Below are positions 9,111-16,742 of a stretch of DNA of 64,000 nucleotides, piece after piece. The stretch spans positions 1 to 64,000 of the forward strand of contig CAWUIB010000005.1 of assembly GCA_963922335.1 (NCBI GenBank), read 5' to 3'. The stretch is from CALBPI01 sp963922335 (lineage in GTDB: Bacteria; Pseudomonadota; Gammaproteobacteria; Steroidobacterales; Woeseiaceae). The position numbers were made by a program, and so were the translations under genes. The first letter of the stretch is position 1. Every line of letters starts with the position of its first letter. The notes under the pieces were generated by a model, which worked only from the letters and a program-made list of their open reading frames with translations, was not told the DNA's origin and made no database searches.

Positions 9111-9488
9111 TCAAAGGTCCGCGAATTTGTTCGGTTTCTTGGGGCCTGTGACGCCAAGGTTCGCCCGGCCCGCCGGCGTTAAACCAATCGCTTTGAGCAT
9201 TCGGGACATCTGCGACAACCAGGCTGCATTAACCTCTTGTGTTCGCGATTGATGCACCATCTTGGCGGTCAGCTCAATGTGAATGCGATCGCTGTTCGTC
9301 GCAACGCCCTCGGGAATCTGCTCGACGAGCTCATCCCATATCTTGATTAACGGTGCGTCGAAGTCTTCTGGCGGCGTGGTGTCTAGTTCACCCTTACCTT
9401 CAGGATTGGGGTCACGATCACGGTTTGGGTCCTTACGGAACGCTCCAGAGCGCTCCAGTACCTTCCTGGGCTTCTTGTCATTCGGCAT
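9111..9488 (-). CDS. Phage terminase small subunit, P27-family-like
   Basis: A 125-residue protein with AAGGA before the ATG at 9488. A basic Arg/Asp/Pro-rich N-terminus (RSGAFRKDPNRDRDPNPEGKG) leads into PEDFDAPLIKIWDELVEQIPEGVATNSDRIHIE and ends with LSQMSRMLKAIGLTPAGRANLGV. This order matches P27-type small terminases, which recognise the packaging site on phage DNA and present it to the large ATPase/nuclease. No large terminase is in the window. In phage-inducible islands a lone TerS redirects helper packaging; that role here is inference. Assignment is by motif layout from memory. Confidence 0.65.
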   Translation of the reverse strand: MPNDKKPRKVLERSGAFRKDPNRDRDPNPEGKGELDTTPPEDFDAPLIKIWDELVEQIPEGVATNSDRIHIELTAKMVHQSRTQEVNAAWLSQMSRMLKAIGLTPAGRANLGVTGPKKPNKFADL

Positions 9489-9560
9489 ATCTCAAATCCT
9501 TTTTGGCGGACGTAAAAAAATGGCTGCGACTCGGTCTTGAACAATCAAGCTCCCAGAGAT

Positions 9561-9749
9561 TTAGGGGGGGGCTACCCCTTTGAAGCTGATCGCCGAAACA
9601 CACACTTGCATGAACAGATCACTGTCTGGCTCTATATCCGGACTCGATCTGTGGCTGCGATTGCGCACGTATGCTGTACTTGCTGCTCCCTTGTGTCTCG
9701 GAGCTGTAATAGCCAACGGGCGTGTCGTCACAGGTCTGGTACTAAGCAC
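9561..9749 (-). CDS. Doubtful small ORF between the terminase-like gene and the 9742 gene
   Basis: A 62-codon frame that can start at the GTG at 9749, which has GGAGGA seven bases upstream, inside the end of the preceding gene. The product is rich in Thr, Arg and Ser, has no recognisable family, and its composition is not clearly protein-like. Otherwise positions 9489-9741 contain only a G8 run near 9565-9572 and no other supported gene. Confidence 0.2.
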   Translation of the reverse strand: MLSTRPVTTRPLAITAPRHKGAASTAYVRNRSHRSSPDIEPDSDLFMQVCVSAISFKGVAPP

Positions 9750-10014
9750 CGGTGTCTCCTCCATCGATCAGCGTCAGGTTCGGCTCAGCTCCCACCAGGG
9801 AGCGAAGCAACAGATCAAGCGTATGGCTGTGATGGTCAGCCAGCTTCCTAGCGATGTCAGGCACGACGACTCCAATAGCGAGAATCTCCTCACTGAGTAG
9901 TCCAGATAGGACGCCAATTTTCTCCTCGCGTGTAAAACCACGTGAGCTTGCATAGGTGTTCGCATGTGTTTGCAAATGTTGGATGAACTCATGCATTGAT
10001 TGTGGTGCTTTCAT
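9742..10014 (-). CDS. Small hypothetical helical protein of the mobile element
   Basis: I start this gene at the ATG at 10014 because GGAGAAGGAA precedes it. The longer reading to 10110 would overlap the upstream gene and lacks such a site. The 90-residue product is mostly helical (HEFIQHLQTHANTY, then IARKLADHHSHTLDLLLRSL), cytosolic and of unknown function. It lies 67 bp downstream of the replication-type gene on the same strand. Confidence 0.5.
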   Translation of the reverse strand: MKAPQSMHEFIQHLQTHANTYASSRGFTREEKIGVLSGLLSEEILAIGVVVPDIARKLADHHSHTLDLLLRSLVGAEPNLTLIDGGDTGA

Positions 10015-10081
10015 TTCCTTCTCCAAAGTGATTCGTGGCACTAGCGATAGCCTTGTGCTCAAGTCTTGTGCGCATGTTTCA

Positions 10082-10852
10082 TCAAAGGGTCTCAAAATTG
10101 ATTTCGCCATACTTACCGTTTAGAACCTCAGCATACTTGTCGTGCTGAATTAGCCAGTTCAGCGAGGGCATGAATAGGTCTTCGCCAATCAGCTCACTGC
10201 CGTTTAGCTTCGGTATGCTCCGTACCTGAGCGAAATAGTTTTGCCAATCGACGTAGCTTAGTTCCTCCTCGTTTTGCATATGCTCAAAGTGCTCTCGCAT
10301 CTTCTTGCTTACGATTTGGCATTGAGGATGATCGGGTAGAATCTCGTGGTAGACCTTCTTGACGTGCTCGAGTGAGAGACTCACATCGCTTAGCTGGCTG
10401 GCGTTTTTGCCTAAAAGAAATTCCTGTTCACCTTTGTCAGTTCTATTACTGTTAGTGTCACAATATGTGAGGGGGGTAGACACAATATGTGAGTCCGCCC
10501 TACACATATTGTTACTCTTACCATTTAAGGAGGAACGCATATTGTTACTCTCAGTGCCCAAGTTTGGTCGTTGGAGATCCTCAGGAAGATTCAATACGTA
10601 GTGATTCGACCGAGTGGTTTTGCCCACACTGAAACCTTGTTTAATCGAAATTAGCCCTTGCTCGGCGAGCTCCCTAGTCAGTCTTGGAACCGTGTTCTTA
10701 TGCACACCGATATCGGCGCCGAGGGTTGCGTTCGATGGCCAGGCGACTCCGGTGTCATCCTTAGCGCGTAAAGCCAGTGCAGTTAGGCATGCTTTAGTGG
10801 CGTTTCGGACTTCTTTAACCTGTAGTGCTTTCATTGCGAGCTTGAATCCCAT
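10082..10852 (-). CDS. Winged-helix replication-initiator-type protein
   Basis: A 256-residue protein. Residues about 16-75 form a helix-turn-helix of the HTH_36 type (TGVAWPSNATLGADIGVHKNTVPRLTRELAEQG split by a turn), typical of phage and plasmid replication or regulatory proteins. A polar, Asn/Ser-rich linker (about residues 95-135) contains two SNNM motifs. The C-terminal part (HVKKVYHEILPDHPQCQIV, then LNWLIQHDKYAEVLNGKYGE) resembles the C-termini of phage replication proteins that recruit a helicase. The linker DNA carries four iteron-like repeats, as in lambda O. It starts 9 bp after the excisionase-like gene. The replication role is inference from architecture; a purely regulatory role is possible. 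Confidence 0.6.
   Translation of the reverse strand: MGFKLAMKALQVKEVRNATKACLTALALRAKDDTGVAWPSNATLGADIGVHKNTVPRLTRELAEQGLISIKQGFSVGKTTRSNHYVLNLPEDLQRPNLGTESNNMRSSLNGKSNNMCRADSHIVSTPLTYCDTNSNRTDKGEQEFLLGKNASQLSDVSLSLEHVKKVYHEILPDHPQCQIVSKKMREHFEHMQNEEELSYVDWQNYFAQVRSIPKLNGSELIGEDLFMPSLNWLIQHDKYAEVLNGKYGEINFETL
10459..10552. repeat. Four iteron-like repeats inside the replication-type gene (putative origin)
   Basis: The octamer ACAATATG occurs at 10460-10467 and 10482-10489 on the plus strand and inverted (CATATTGT) at 10505-10512 and 10538-10545. The starts are 22, 23 and 33 bases apart, close to whole helical turns. The two plus-strand copies share the longer word CACAATATGTGA; the two inverted copies share ATATTGTTACTCT. 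The repeats lie in the linker region of the HTH protein gene, the same placement as the lambda origin within O. They are well within coding sequence, so some of the similarity could reflect repeated SNNM residues. Confidence 0.5.
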
Positions 10853-10861
10853 CGGAGCTTG

Positions 10862-11077
10862 CTAGGTACCTTCAGATGAAGTCGCGCACAGCTTATTGTT
10901 GTTGCTTGAAGCAACTAGTTGTCGGAATGACTCGACAACGATTCGTCTAGACTTTCTGATCTTTCTTGACTCCAAGATTCCGGAGTACATTAGGTTATAG
11001 ATATGGCGCTCAGAGCTGTCGATCAGGCGTGCGGCCCTTTTGACACTAATCAAGATTTTCCCATCGAGCTCATTCAT
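10862..11077 (-). CDS. Excisionase/AlpA-type helix-turn-helix protein
   Basis: A 71-residue protein from the ATG at 11077, which has AAAGGGA upstream; the longer reading to 11149 adds an unlikely leader. ISVKRAARLIDSSERHIYNLMYSG is a MerR/excisionase-type helix-turn-helix, and a basic wing (RKIRKSRRIVVESFRQLV) follows. Proteins like this bind the attachment region, direct the recombinase toward excision or activate integrase genes. It sits just upstream of the replication-type gene and may regulate it. The family call is firm; which of these roles it has cannot be told from sequence. Confidence 0.65.
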   Translation of the reverse strand: MNELDGKILISVKRAARLIDSSERHIYNLMYSGILESRKIRKSRRIVVESFRQLVASSNNNKLCATSSEGT

Positions 11078-11181
11078 TGCGTTATCCCTTTTGTCGTGCA
11101 GACACTGCGCTGCGGGGAATAACGTTGCACCCACTACCGAGTAGAACAAGGGAGAACGTGGCGTAGCATGCGGTTAACTGC

Positions 11182-11865
11182 TTAATCGCACGCTCGTAGG
11201 TGATCATTTTTTACGCGGCTCAGGGTTTGCTGCGCAGACGAGATCGCAACTTGTTTGGTCTTTGCTGTGCGAATTTCATGAATGGTGAGATTGTCGCCGT
11301 GCACGTAAAACCGGAATCCGGACACAACAACTGAACCAGCCTCACTCTCACCGATGGCTTCCACCAGGTGAGAGACATGCTCAAACGTGCTCGCCAAAAC
11401 TGCTTCCATCGCTAGAGTCGTCATTCGCGGCCGCCGCTTCCGTTTCCCATGTTTGGCGCCTCGTGTCTGGTTTAGGCGCTTTTGTTCAAACGCAGTCTCA
11501 TAACGACCGCACATGTAGGCAATCGACATCTGCTCGTTCGACTTCTGCACTAACGCATCGCGGTTTTTGGTCTCGTCAAGCGAAAGCACGAGGCGTTGAA
11601 GCTCGAGCTGTTCGAATCGCATGACGTGTGCCAGTAGATGAAGAGCTAAGTCGATTCGGTCACCTGTCCCAGGCATTGGAGTCAACCAGTCGATTGGTGT
11701 TCTAGCCTCTACTTTTTGGATCCGCTCTGCTATCTCTTTGGGTAAATCGTCTTCTCTCGCTTTCGCCTGAATCACTGCTTCGACGTCTAGTCCTTCTGCG
11801 AGGAGTACTTCGCTGAGGCGTGCTCGCAGGTCGCTCATGTTTGCTCTAAGGCGTTTCGATGTCAT
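11182..11865 (-). CDS. Hypothetical protein downstream of and overlapping the integrase
   Basis: A 227-residue protein starting at the ATG at 11865, preceded by AGGGGA; the start lies inside the 3' end of the integrase gene (20-bp overlap), so translation is probably coupled. A helical first half contains SNEQMSIAYMCGRYETAFEQKR. A strongly basic patch follows (RGAKHGKRKRRPRMTT, about residues 133-148), and a small beta-rich end (VVVSGFRFYVHGDNLTIHEIRTAK). The basic patch suggests nucleic-acid contact. I do not recognise the family. Confidence 0.6.
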   Translation of the reverse strand: MTSKRLRANMSDLRARLSEVLLAEGLDVEAVIQAKAREDDLPKEIAERIQKVEARTPIDWLTPMPGTGDRIDLALHLLAHVMRFEQLELQRLVLSLDETKNRDALVQKSNEQMSIAYMCGRYETAFEQKRLNQTRGAKHGKRKRRPRMTTLAMEAVLASTFEHVSHLVEAIGESEAGSVVVSGFRFYVHGDNLTIHEIRTAKTKQVAISSAQQTLSRVKNDHLRACD

Positions 11866-13006
11866 CGATAATCCCCTGTAATTCAGTCATCCAGAGTTCT
11901 TGCGTTTCGTATCGCTCGGCTTCCCAGTCATATTGGTTGTAGACGGCCTCAAGACCTTGGGCGGAGTGGTTGAGCATCCGATCACGAATCTCTCGTGCTA
12001 CACCCAAACCAGTTAGGCGTGTCTTGAAGGTTCGTCTGAGATCGTGAGGCGTGAACCGCGGATCGATTCCCTCGCGATCGCACCAACGTCTGAGCCAGGA
12101 TTGCGTTGCTGTAAGAGACTGATCGCCAAACACTCGCTGTTGGTCCAGACCACTCTCAATGAGCGATCGAGTAGATTCTGTGAGCGGAATCCAATGTTCC
12201 TTGCCGTTCTTGGCGATATTTGCGGGGATGATCCAGCGATCTCCAATGACGTTGTCAGAACGCATCTGTTGCGTTTCACCAATGCGCTGTCCTGTAGCCA
12301 ACAAGAATCGTAGGAGGGGTGTGTGGGAGCTCCTTGACCACCACAGCAACCTGATTTCGTCATCACTCAAAACGCGCTCACGTGGCTTCTCAGTGCCTCC
12401 TACGTAGCGCGGCGTTATCTCAGCCAGTGGGTCAACGTTCAGATACCCGTGGATAACGCCATACCGAGTTGCTTGCTTGAAGATCGACATAGCTCGGTTA
12501 CCACTCACCGGGCCTACGTCTTTGGCAAACTTTTTGAGGTAAGCCGCAATTCGCATTCTGAATTCGCGTGTCTGACGGGAATCTAGGTCGTAGGTGTCCA
12601 GTCCCTTTATCTCGTCATCCACATTGTTGATGTAGCCCTGCACCTGCTCAGGGCGCCGGTATGTCTCCAGAATATGGTTGTCGTGGTAGTGCTGCAGAAG
12701 GTCACCAAACGTTAGGGGAGGTCGTTCGTGCGGCTCCAGGTCAGAGAATCCGGCCTTTTTGTTTGCTTCCGTGATCAGCTGGGCGCGTCTTTGCGACGCT
12801 TTCATTCGAGCGTTCTTCAGGGATGTTTCGGGGTAGTTGCCGATCTTTTCGTAGCTCGTCTTGCCCGATTCGTCTCGCTTCCTCAGCTCGAACGTCTTGG
12901 CTCCTGACGGATAGACGGTTATGTAGAGGCTTTCACCATCAGATTTGCGATACTTATTCTGTCGGGGTCGCAACGCTCGAACTTGTGAGTCCAATAGACG
13001 CTTCAT
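11846..13006 (-). CDS. int: Tyrosine recombinase/integrase of the mobile element
   Basis: A 386-residue site-specific recombinase. The N-terminus has an arm-DNA-binding domain of the DUF4102 type (GESLYITVYPSGAKTFELR, about residues 23-41, and IGNYPETSLKNAR). A SAM-like core-binding domain spans about residues 100-205. The catalytic domain shows LLATGQRIGE (first Arg, near 243), FTPHDLRRTFKTRL (H-x-x-R box, near 320), LNHS, and a terminal NQYDWEAERY with candidate nucleophilic Tyr near residues 355-365. All expected active-site boxes are present, so it looks functional. The gene lies at the edge of the element with only 61 bp between it and the phosphatase gene, so one attachment site probably lies within about 100 bp of 13007. 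I saw no obvious repeated att core by eye. Confidence 0.9.
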   Translation of the reverse strand: MKRLLDSQVRALRPRQNKYRKSDGESLYITVYPSGAKTFELRKRDESGKTSYEKIGNYPETSLKNARMKASQRRAQLITEANKKAGFSDLEPHERPPLTFGDLLQHYHDNHILETYRRPEQVQGYINNVDDEIKGLDTYDLDSRQTREFRMRIAAYLKKFAKDVGPVSGNRAMSIFKQATRYGVIHGYLNVDPLAEITPRYVGGTEKPRERVLSDDEIRLLWWSRSSHTPLLRFLLATGQRIGETQQMRSDNVIGDRWIIPANIAKNGKEHWIPLTESTRSLIESGLDQQRVFGDQSLTATQSWLRRWCDREGIDPRFTPHDLRRTFKTRLTGLGVAREIRDRMLNHSAQGLEAVYNQYDWEAERYETQELWMTELQGIIDDIETP

Positions 13007-13067
13007 CGGTCATCTCAGGGTGCACTTTGTAAGCTCCGACTGTTGCACGAACTTGCAAGGCTATTCA

Positions 13068-13580
13068 ATGGATAATCAAGAAAAACAAACAGATAGCGAC
13101 GTAAGTCCTTGTATTCGCGTGTTGTTCGTTTGCATGGGCAATATCTGCCGATCTCCGACAGCGGAGGGCGTTTTTCGACATCTCGTCGAGCAGTCAGATT
13201 TGGTGTCTGAATTCGAAATCGACTCCGCCGGGACGCATGCCTATCACGTCGGTGATTCTCCCGATCCGAGATCGCAAGCTAAAGCAGCGGAGCACGGTGT
13301 TGATCTGTCGAGTCAGCGCGCAAGACGTGTTGAAGAATCGGACTTCCGCGAGTTCGACTATATCCTCGCGATGGACAGTGACAATCTGTCTGCGTTAGAG
13401 CGTATTCGCCCGGAAGATGCCAGCGCTAACCTGTCGCTGCTACTCAGCCACGGGCCAGACAATGGCTACGCTGAGGTTCCAGATCCTTACTATGGCGGTG
13501 CGAGAGGATTTGAGCTCGTTTATCAGCTGGTGCACGACGCCTGCCAGGGGTTGCTGGAGAAACTGAGCGCGCCGTGCTAG
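13068..13580 (+). CDS. Low-molecular-weight protein tyrosine phosphatase
   Basis: A 170-residue cytosolic enzyme that hydrolyses phosphotyrosine via a phosphocysteine. The P-loop VCMGNICRS places the nucleophile at Cys22 and Arg28, and the general acid is Asp139 in DPYYGG. The start at 13068 has AAGG eight bases upstream; an in-frame extension to 12945 runs antisense to the integrase and is unlikely. The N-terminal 14 residues are a non-conserved polar tail. It is convergent with rne. In other bacteria such enzymes act on tyrosine kinases of capsule export or on arginine phosphorylation; no partner gene is nearby, so the substrate is unknown. The mobile element abuts its 5' side and may have replaced its native promoter. 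Confidence 0.9.
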   Translation: MDNQEKQTDSDVSPCIRVLFVCMGNICRSPTAEGVFRHLVEQSDLVSEFEIDSAGTHAYHVGDSPDPRSQAKAAEHGVDLSSQRARRVEESDFREFDYILAMDSDNLSALERIRPEDASANLSLLLSHGPDNGYAEVPDPYYGGARGFELVYQLVHDACQGLLEKLSAPC

Positions 13581-13602
13581 GCGACGCGCTCATCGCAGTG
13601 AC

Positions 13603-16278
13603 TTAGTCGTCGCTGGACCAGACCGTATAGGTCTTATCGGACGACTTGGGCGCCTGTGTTTCCCAAGGCAACAGCTCAGGCTTCGGGTCCGGTTTCTTCT
13701 CGGCCTTCTGTCTGGGCTTCTTGGGAGCCTCATCAGGCAATGCCTTCATTCGAGCAGTATCTCCGGCATCGCCGCCATTCGAGGATGACTTCGGCTTCGA
13801 GGGCTTCGCCTGAGGTTTCTGTTCGGCAGCGGGTTTCGGCTCTGTGCTCGCGGAGGCCTTCGACGCGTCATCTCGTGGCGGCTTTTTCTCACCCGACGCA
13901 AGACGTGTCCGTGCGCCGCCGCCTCGGGGTTTGCGATCGCCTTTCGGTGCATCGTCCGATTGTGACTCGCCGCCCGGCGAACTCGTCTGCCCCGCGCGTT
14001 CGTTTGAAGCCGCTTTAGCTTCGTTAGCTTCGGGTTTTGATTCGGTTGCTGCAGGTTTGTCGTCCGAGCGTTCGGGTTTGCGTTGCCCGGATTCTGATGA
14101 ACCATCGGAACCGGTCCCCGAAGCATTTTTATCAGTGTTGTTTTGTGTTGCGTTGGCTTGTTCGCCCTGCGGCTTTTTACGGCGACGACCACGCGACCGA
14201 CGACGACGCTTGCGCGGTTGGTCCTGATCTTCGGCGGCGGCTTGTGTATCCGTGTCTTTCGGCGACTGTTTAGCCTGTTGCTGCTTGTCGTCCGCAGCGG
14301 CTTCGTTCTTGCGTTCGGCTTGCTGCTTTCTGCGGTTTTGCTGCGCAGGTTTCTTGCCGCTGTCGTCAGCAGACTTCTTGCGGTTGTCCTGCCGCTGGTT
14401 ACGCTGCTGCTGACCACCGCGCTTCTTGCCGCGCGCGTTGTCGTTGCTGCGTGTGTTTCGTTTCTTGCTGTCGGACTGTTTGCGATCGGCAGCGCGTTTA
14501 GCCCTGCGCTCTGCATCTCGCTTCTTGCGTTCGAGGCGCTCCTTTTCTTTCGCTTTGCGCTCGATTTCTTTGGGGTCCGGTTCGCCAAACAGCCAGTACC
14601 AGATGCGTACAAAGATACCCGGTCTTGGTCCCGTGCGCTCTTCCTGAACCAGTCGCTTCGGTGTGGGCGCAGGCGTCGCCGGTGCGGCAATCTGGACCGC
14701 TGCCTGTTCGGGTTGAACCTTTTCACCACCCCATTCGGGCGCTGACTCATCGACGACTTCTTCGGTCAGTTCGACGCTGGTACCACTGTTCTCCGCCAAC
14801 TCGACCTGATCATCGCGGACTCGGCGGATTTCATACTTCGGTGTTTCAAAGGCCGGGTTGGCGACGAGAATAAACTGCGTACCGTGGCGCGCTTCGAGTT
14901 TCTGTACCCAGTCACGTTTTTCATTGAGCAGGTAGGTGGCGATATCCACCGGCAGCTGCGCGATGACCTTCGAGGTTCGCTCCTTGCGCGCCTCTTCACC
15001 GAGCACGCGCAAAATGGCGAGCGCCAGTGATTCAATCGACCGGAAGTTACCCATGCCATCACAGCGTGGGCAGACTTGGTGTGTTGATTCACCGAGTGAT
15101 GGGCTCAGACGCTGTCGCGACATCTCAAGCAAGCCGAATCGTGAGATCTTGCCGATCTGGATGCGCGCACGGTCGGCCTTCACAGCCGCACGCAATCGGT
15201 TTTCCACTTCGCGTTGGTTTTTCGACGCGTTCATGTCGATGAAATCGATAACCACCAAACCACCAAGGTCACGCAGACGCAGCTGTCGTGCAATTTCATC
15301 AGCCGCTTCGAGGTTGGTGTTGAAGGCGGTTGTCTCGATATCAGCACCCTTGGTCGCGCGTGCGGAGTTGATATCGATAGAGATCAGAGCTTCTGTGATA
15401 TCGATGACGATTGATCCCCCCGATGGGAGGTTCACGCTGTGCGCGTATGCCGTCTCGATTTGTGACTCGATCTGGTAGCGAGTAAAGAGCGGTACAGGAT
15501 CGGAATAACGCTTCAGCTTGTTTGCGTTGTGCGGCATTACCGATTCGATAAATTCCTTGGCTTGCTCGTAAGGGCCCTCGGCATCGATCAGGATCTCTCC
15601 AATTTCGTTGGAGATGTAGTCGCGCAAAGAGCGGATTACCGCGTTGCTTTCCTGATAGATCAGGAATGGCGACGCCTGGGCAACTACAACTTTCTTGATC
15701 GCTTCCCAGACAGAAAAGAGATTGTTCAGATCCCACTCGAGTTCTTCGGCGGTTCTGTCGATGCCGGCGGTGCGCACAATCACGCTCATGCCGTCAGGGA
15801 TTTCCAACGACGAAAGCGCTTCGCGAATCTCTTCACGGTCTTCGCCGGTGATTCGGCGAGATACGCCACCGGACTTCGGTTTATTCGGCTTGAGAACGAG
15901 GAATCGGCCGGCGAGGCTGACGAACGTCGTGAGTGCAGCGCCTTTATTGCCGCGCTCTTCTTTTTCGATCTGGACAACAATGTCCTGGCCTTCTTTCAGA
16001 ACATCGCGAATCGATACGCGGCCTTTGTCTGAAGGCTCTTTGATGTAGTACTCGGGAGAGATGTCCTTGAAGGGCAGGAACCCGTGGCGCTCCGCCCCGT
16101 AGTCGACGAAGGCCGCCTCGAGACTCGGCTCGATGCGGGTGATTTTGCCTTTGTAGATGTTGGCTTTTTTACGTGCCTGGGAGGGTAGCTCTACGTTGAG
16201 GTCGTAGAGCCGCTGGCCATCGACCAGCGCCATGCGCAACTCTTCTTCCTGAGTCGCGTTGATCAGCATTCTTTTCAT
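13603..16278 (-). CDS. rne: Ribonuclease E
   Basis: An 891-residue endoribonuclease that starts mRNA decay and processes rRNA and tRNA at the inner membrane. I start at the ATG at 16278 (MKRMLINATQEEE), the family's usual start. An S1 domain covers about residues 35-120. The metal-binding acidic residues lie in SIDINSARATKG and VVIDFIDM, and the Zn-link is CPRCDGMG near residue 405. The catalytic half ends near 515. The C-terminal half is disordered and alternates basic Arg/Lys runs with Gln/Ala/Glu-rich stretches. FVRIWYWLFG near residue 600 is likely the membrane-targeting amphipathic helix. The basic runs would bind RNA and partners of the degradosome. It is divergent from rluC across a 464-bp leader. 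Confidence 0.97.
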   Translation of the reverse strand: MKRMLINATQEEELRMALVDGQRLYDLNVELPSQARKKANIYKGKITRIEPSLEAAFVDYGAERHGFLPFKDISPEYYIKEPSDKGRVSIRDVLKEGQDIVVQIEKEERGNKGAALTTFVSLAGRFLVLKPNKPKSGGVSRRITGEDREEIREALSSLEIPDGMSVIVRTAGIDRTAEELEWDLNNLFSVWEAIKKVVVAQASPFLIYQESNAVIRSLRDYISNEIGEILIDAEGPYEQAKEFIESVMPHNANKLKRYSDPVPLFTRYQIESQIETAYAHSVNLPSGGSIVIDITEALISIDINSARATKGADIETTAFNTNLEAADEIARQLRLRDLGGLVVIDFIDMNASKNQREVENRLRAAVKADRARIQIGKISRFGLLEMSRQRLSPSLGESTHQVCPRCDGMGNFRSIESLALAILRVLGEEARKERTSKVIAQLPVDIATYLLNEKRDWVQKLEARHGTQFILVANPAFETPKYEIRRVRDDQVELAENSGTSVELTEEVVDESAPEWGGEKVQPEQAAVQIAAPATPAPTPKRLVQEERTGPRPGIFVRIWYWLFGEPDPKEIERKAKEKERLERKKRDAERRAKRAADRKQSDSKKRNTRSNDNARGKKRGGQQQRNQRQDNRKKSADDSGKKPAQQNRRKQQAERKNEAAADDKQQQAKQSPKDTDTQAAAEDQDQPRKRRRRSRGRRRKKPQGEQANATQNNTDKNASGTGSDGSSESGQRKPERSDDKPAATESKPEANEAKAASNERAGQTSSPGGESQSDDAPKGDRKPRGGGARTRLASGEKKPPRDDASKASASTEPKPAAEQKPQAKPSKPKSSSNGGDAGDTARMKALPDEAPKKPRQKAEKKPDPKPELLPWETQAPKSSDKTYTVWSSDD

Positions 16279-16742
16279 TGTGCCCGTGATTCCGTAGGAG
16301 TGCGGGCGGAGCCAGTTGTTGCCGGATGCTCGATTGTGAATGGCCTGATGACATCGCGAGCAACGGGAGCTCCGACCAGACGCACTCCGACGGTGGTCGT
16401 CGGACCACGTCAAAGGCTTGGGAGATCATTGCTAGCAGTAAAGACATTCGAAATTCGAGCTGTGTGCGAATAAACGCAAAGACAAAGGAGCATTTGCTCC
16501 GGGCTTCGCCGCATTGACCGACGCCGAGTGGCAGCCGGCCCAAATTGATAAAACATCCTGATCTGTCGGTGAACCGCCAGATCGTGATTCGGGTTGTCCG
16601 TGGAGTGAATCGTTGCGGAGCGAAAATAGCGTTCGCGATGGGTCCGATTCGGTGACGCCGGCTAGAAAAAACCAGGCGGCGGCGCGCCGCGGTACTGGCA
16701 TAATATAACAATCGGAGCAGGTGACGGCAAACAGGTAAGTAC
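16279..16742. promoter_or_regulatory. Long rne-rluC divergent region, probable autoregulatory rne leader
   Basis: No convincing gene lies in these 464 bp. In E. coli the same divergent pair is separated by a region that encodes a roughly 360-nt rne 5' UTR, whose hairpins let RNase E control its own mRNA. The matching arrangement and length here suggest the same scheme, but I could not fold the RNA or place promoters with confidence. The dinucleotide content near 16690-16710 (ATAATATAACAATC) fits a promoter for rluC. Confidence 0.5.

Noticed and set aside
9580..9900. 106-codon plus-strand ORF in the mobile element
   Set aside because: It runs against the element's gene direction, overlaps the better supported 9742-10014 gene and has no recognisable features.
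10359..10601. Repeats at 10459-10552 considered as a CRISPR array
   Set aside because: Units are 8-12 bases in mixed orientation without uniform spacers, so they fit iterons and not CRISPR.
13746..14750. 334-codon ORF in another frame of the rne C-terminal region
   Set aside because: It is a shadow of the low-complexity Arg/Lys-rich half of RNase E.
16326..16517. Possible leader peptide in the rne-rluC region
   Set aside because: It has no clear ribosome site and a random composition; a structured RNA leader is more likely.
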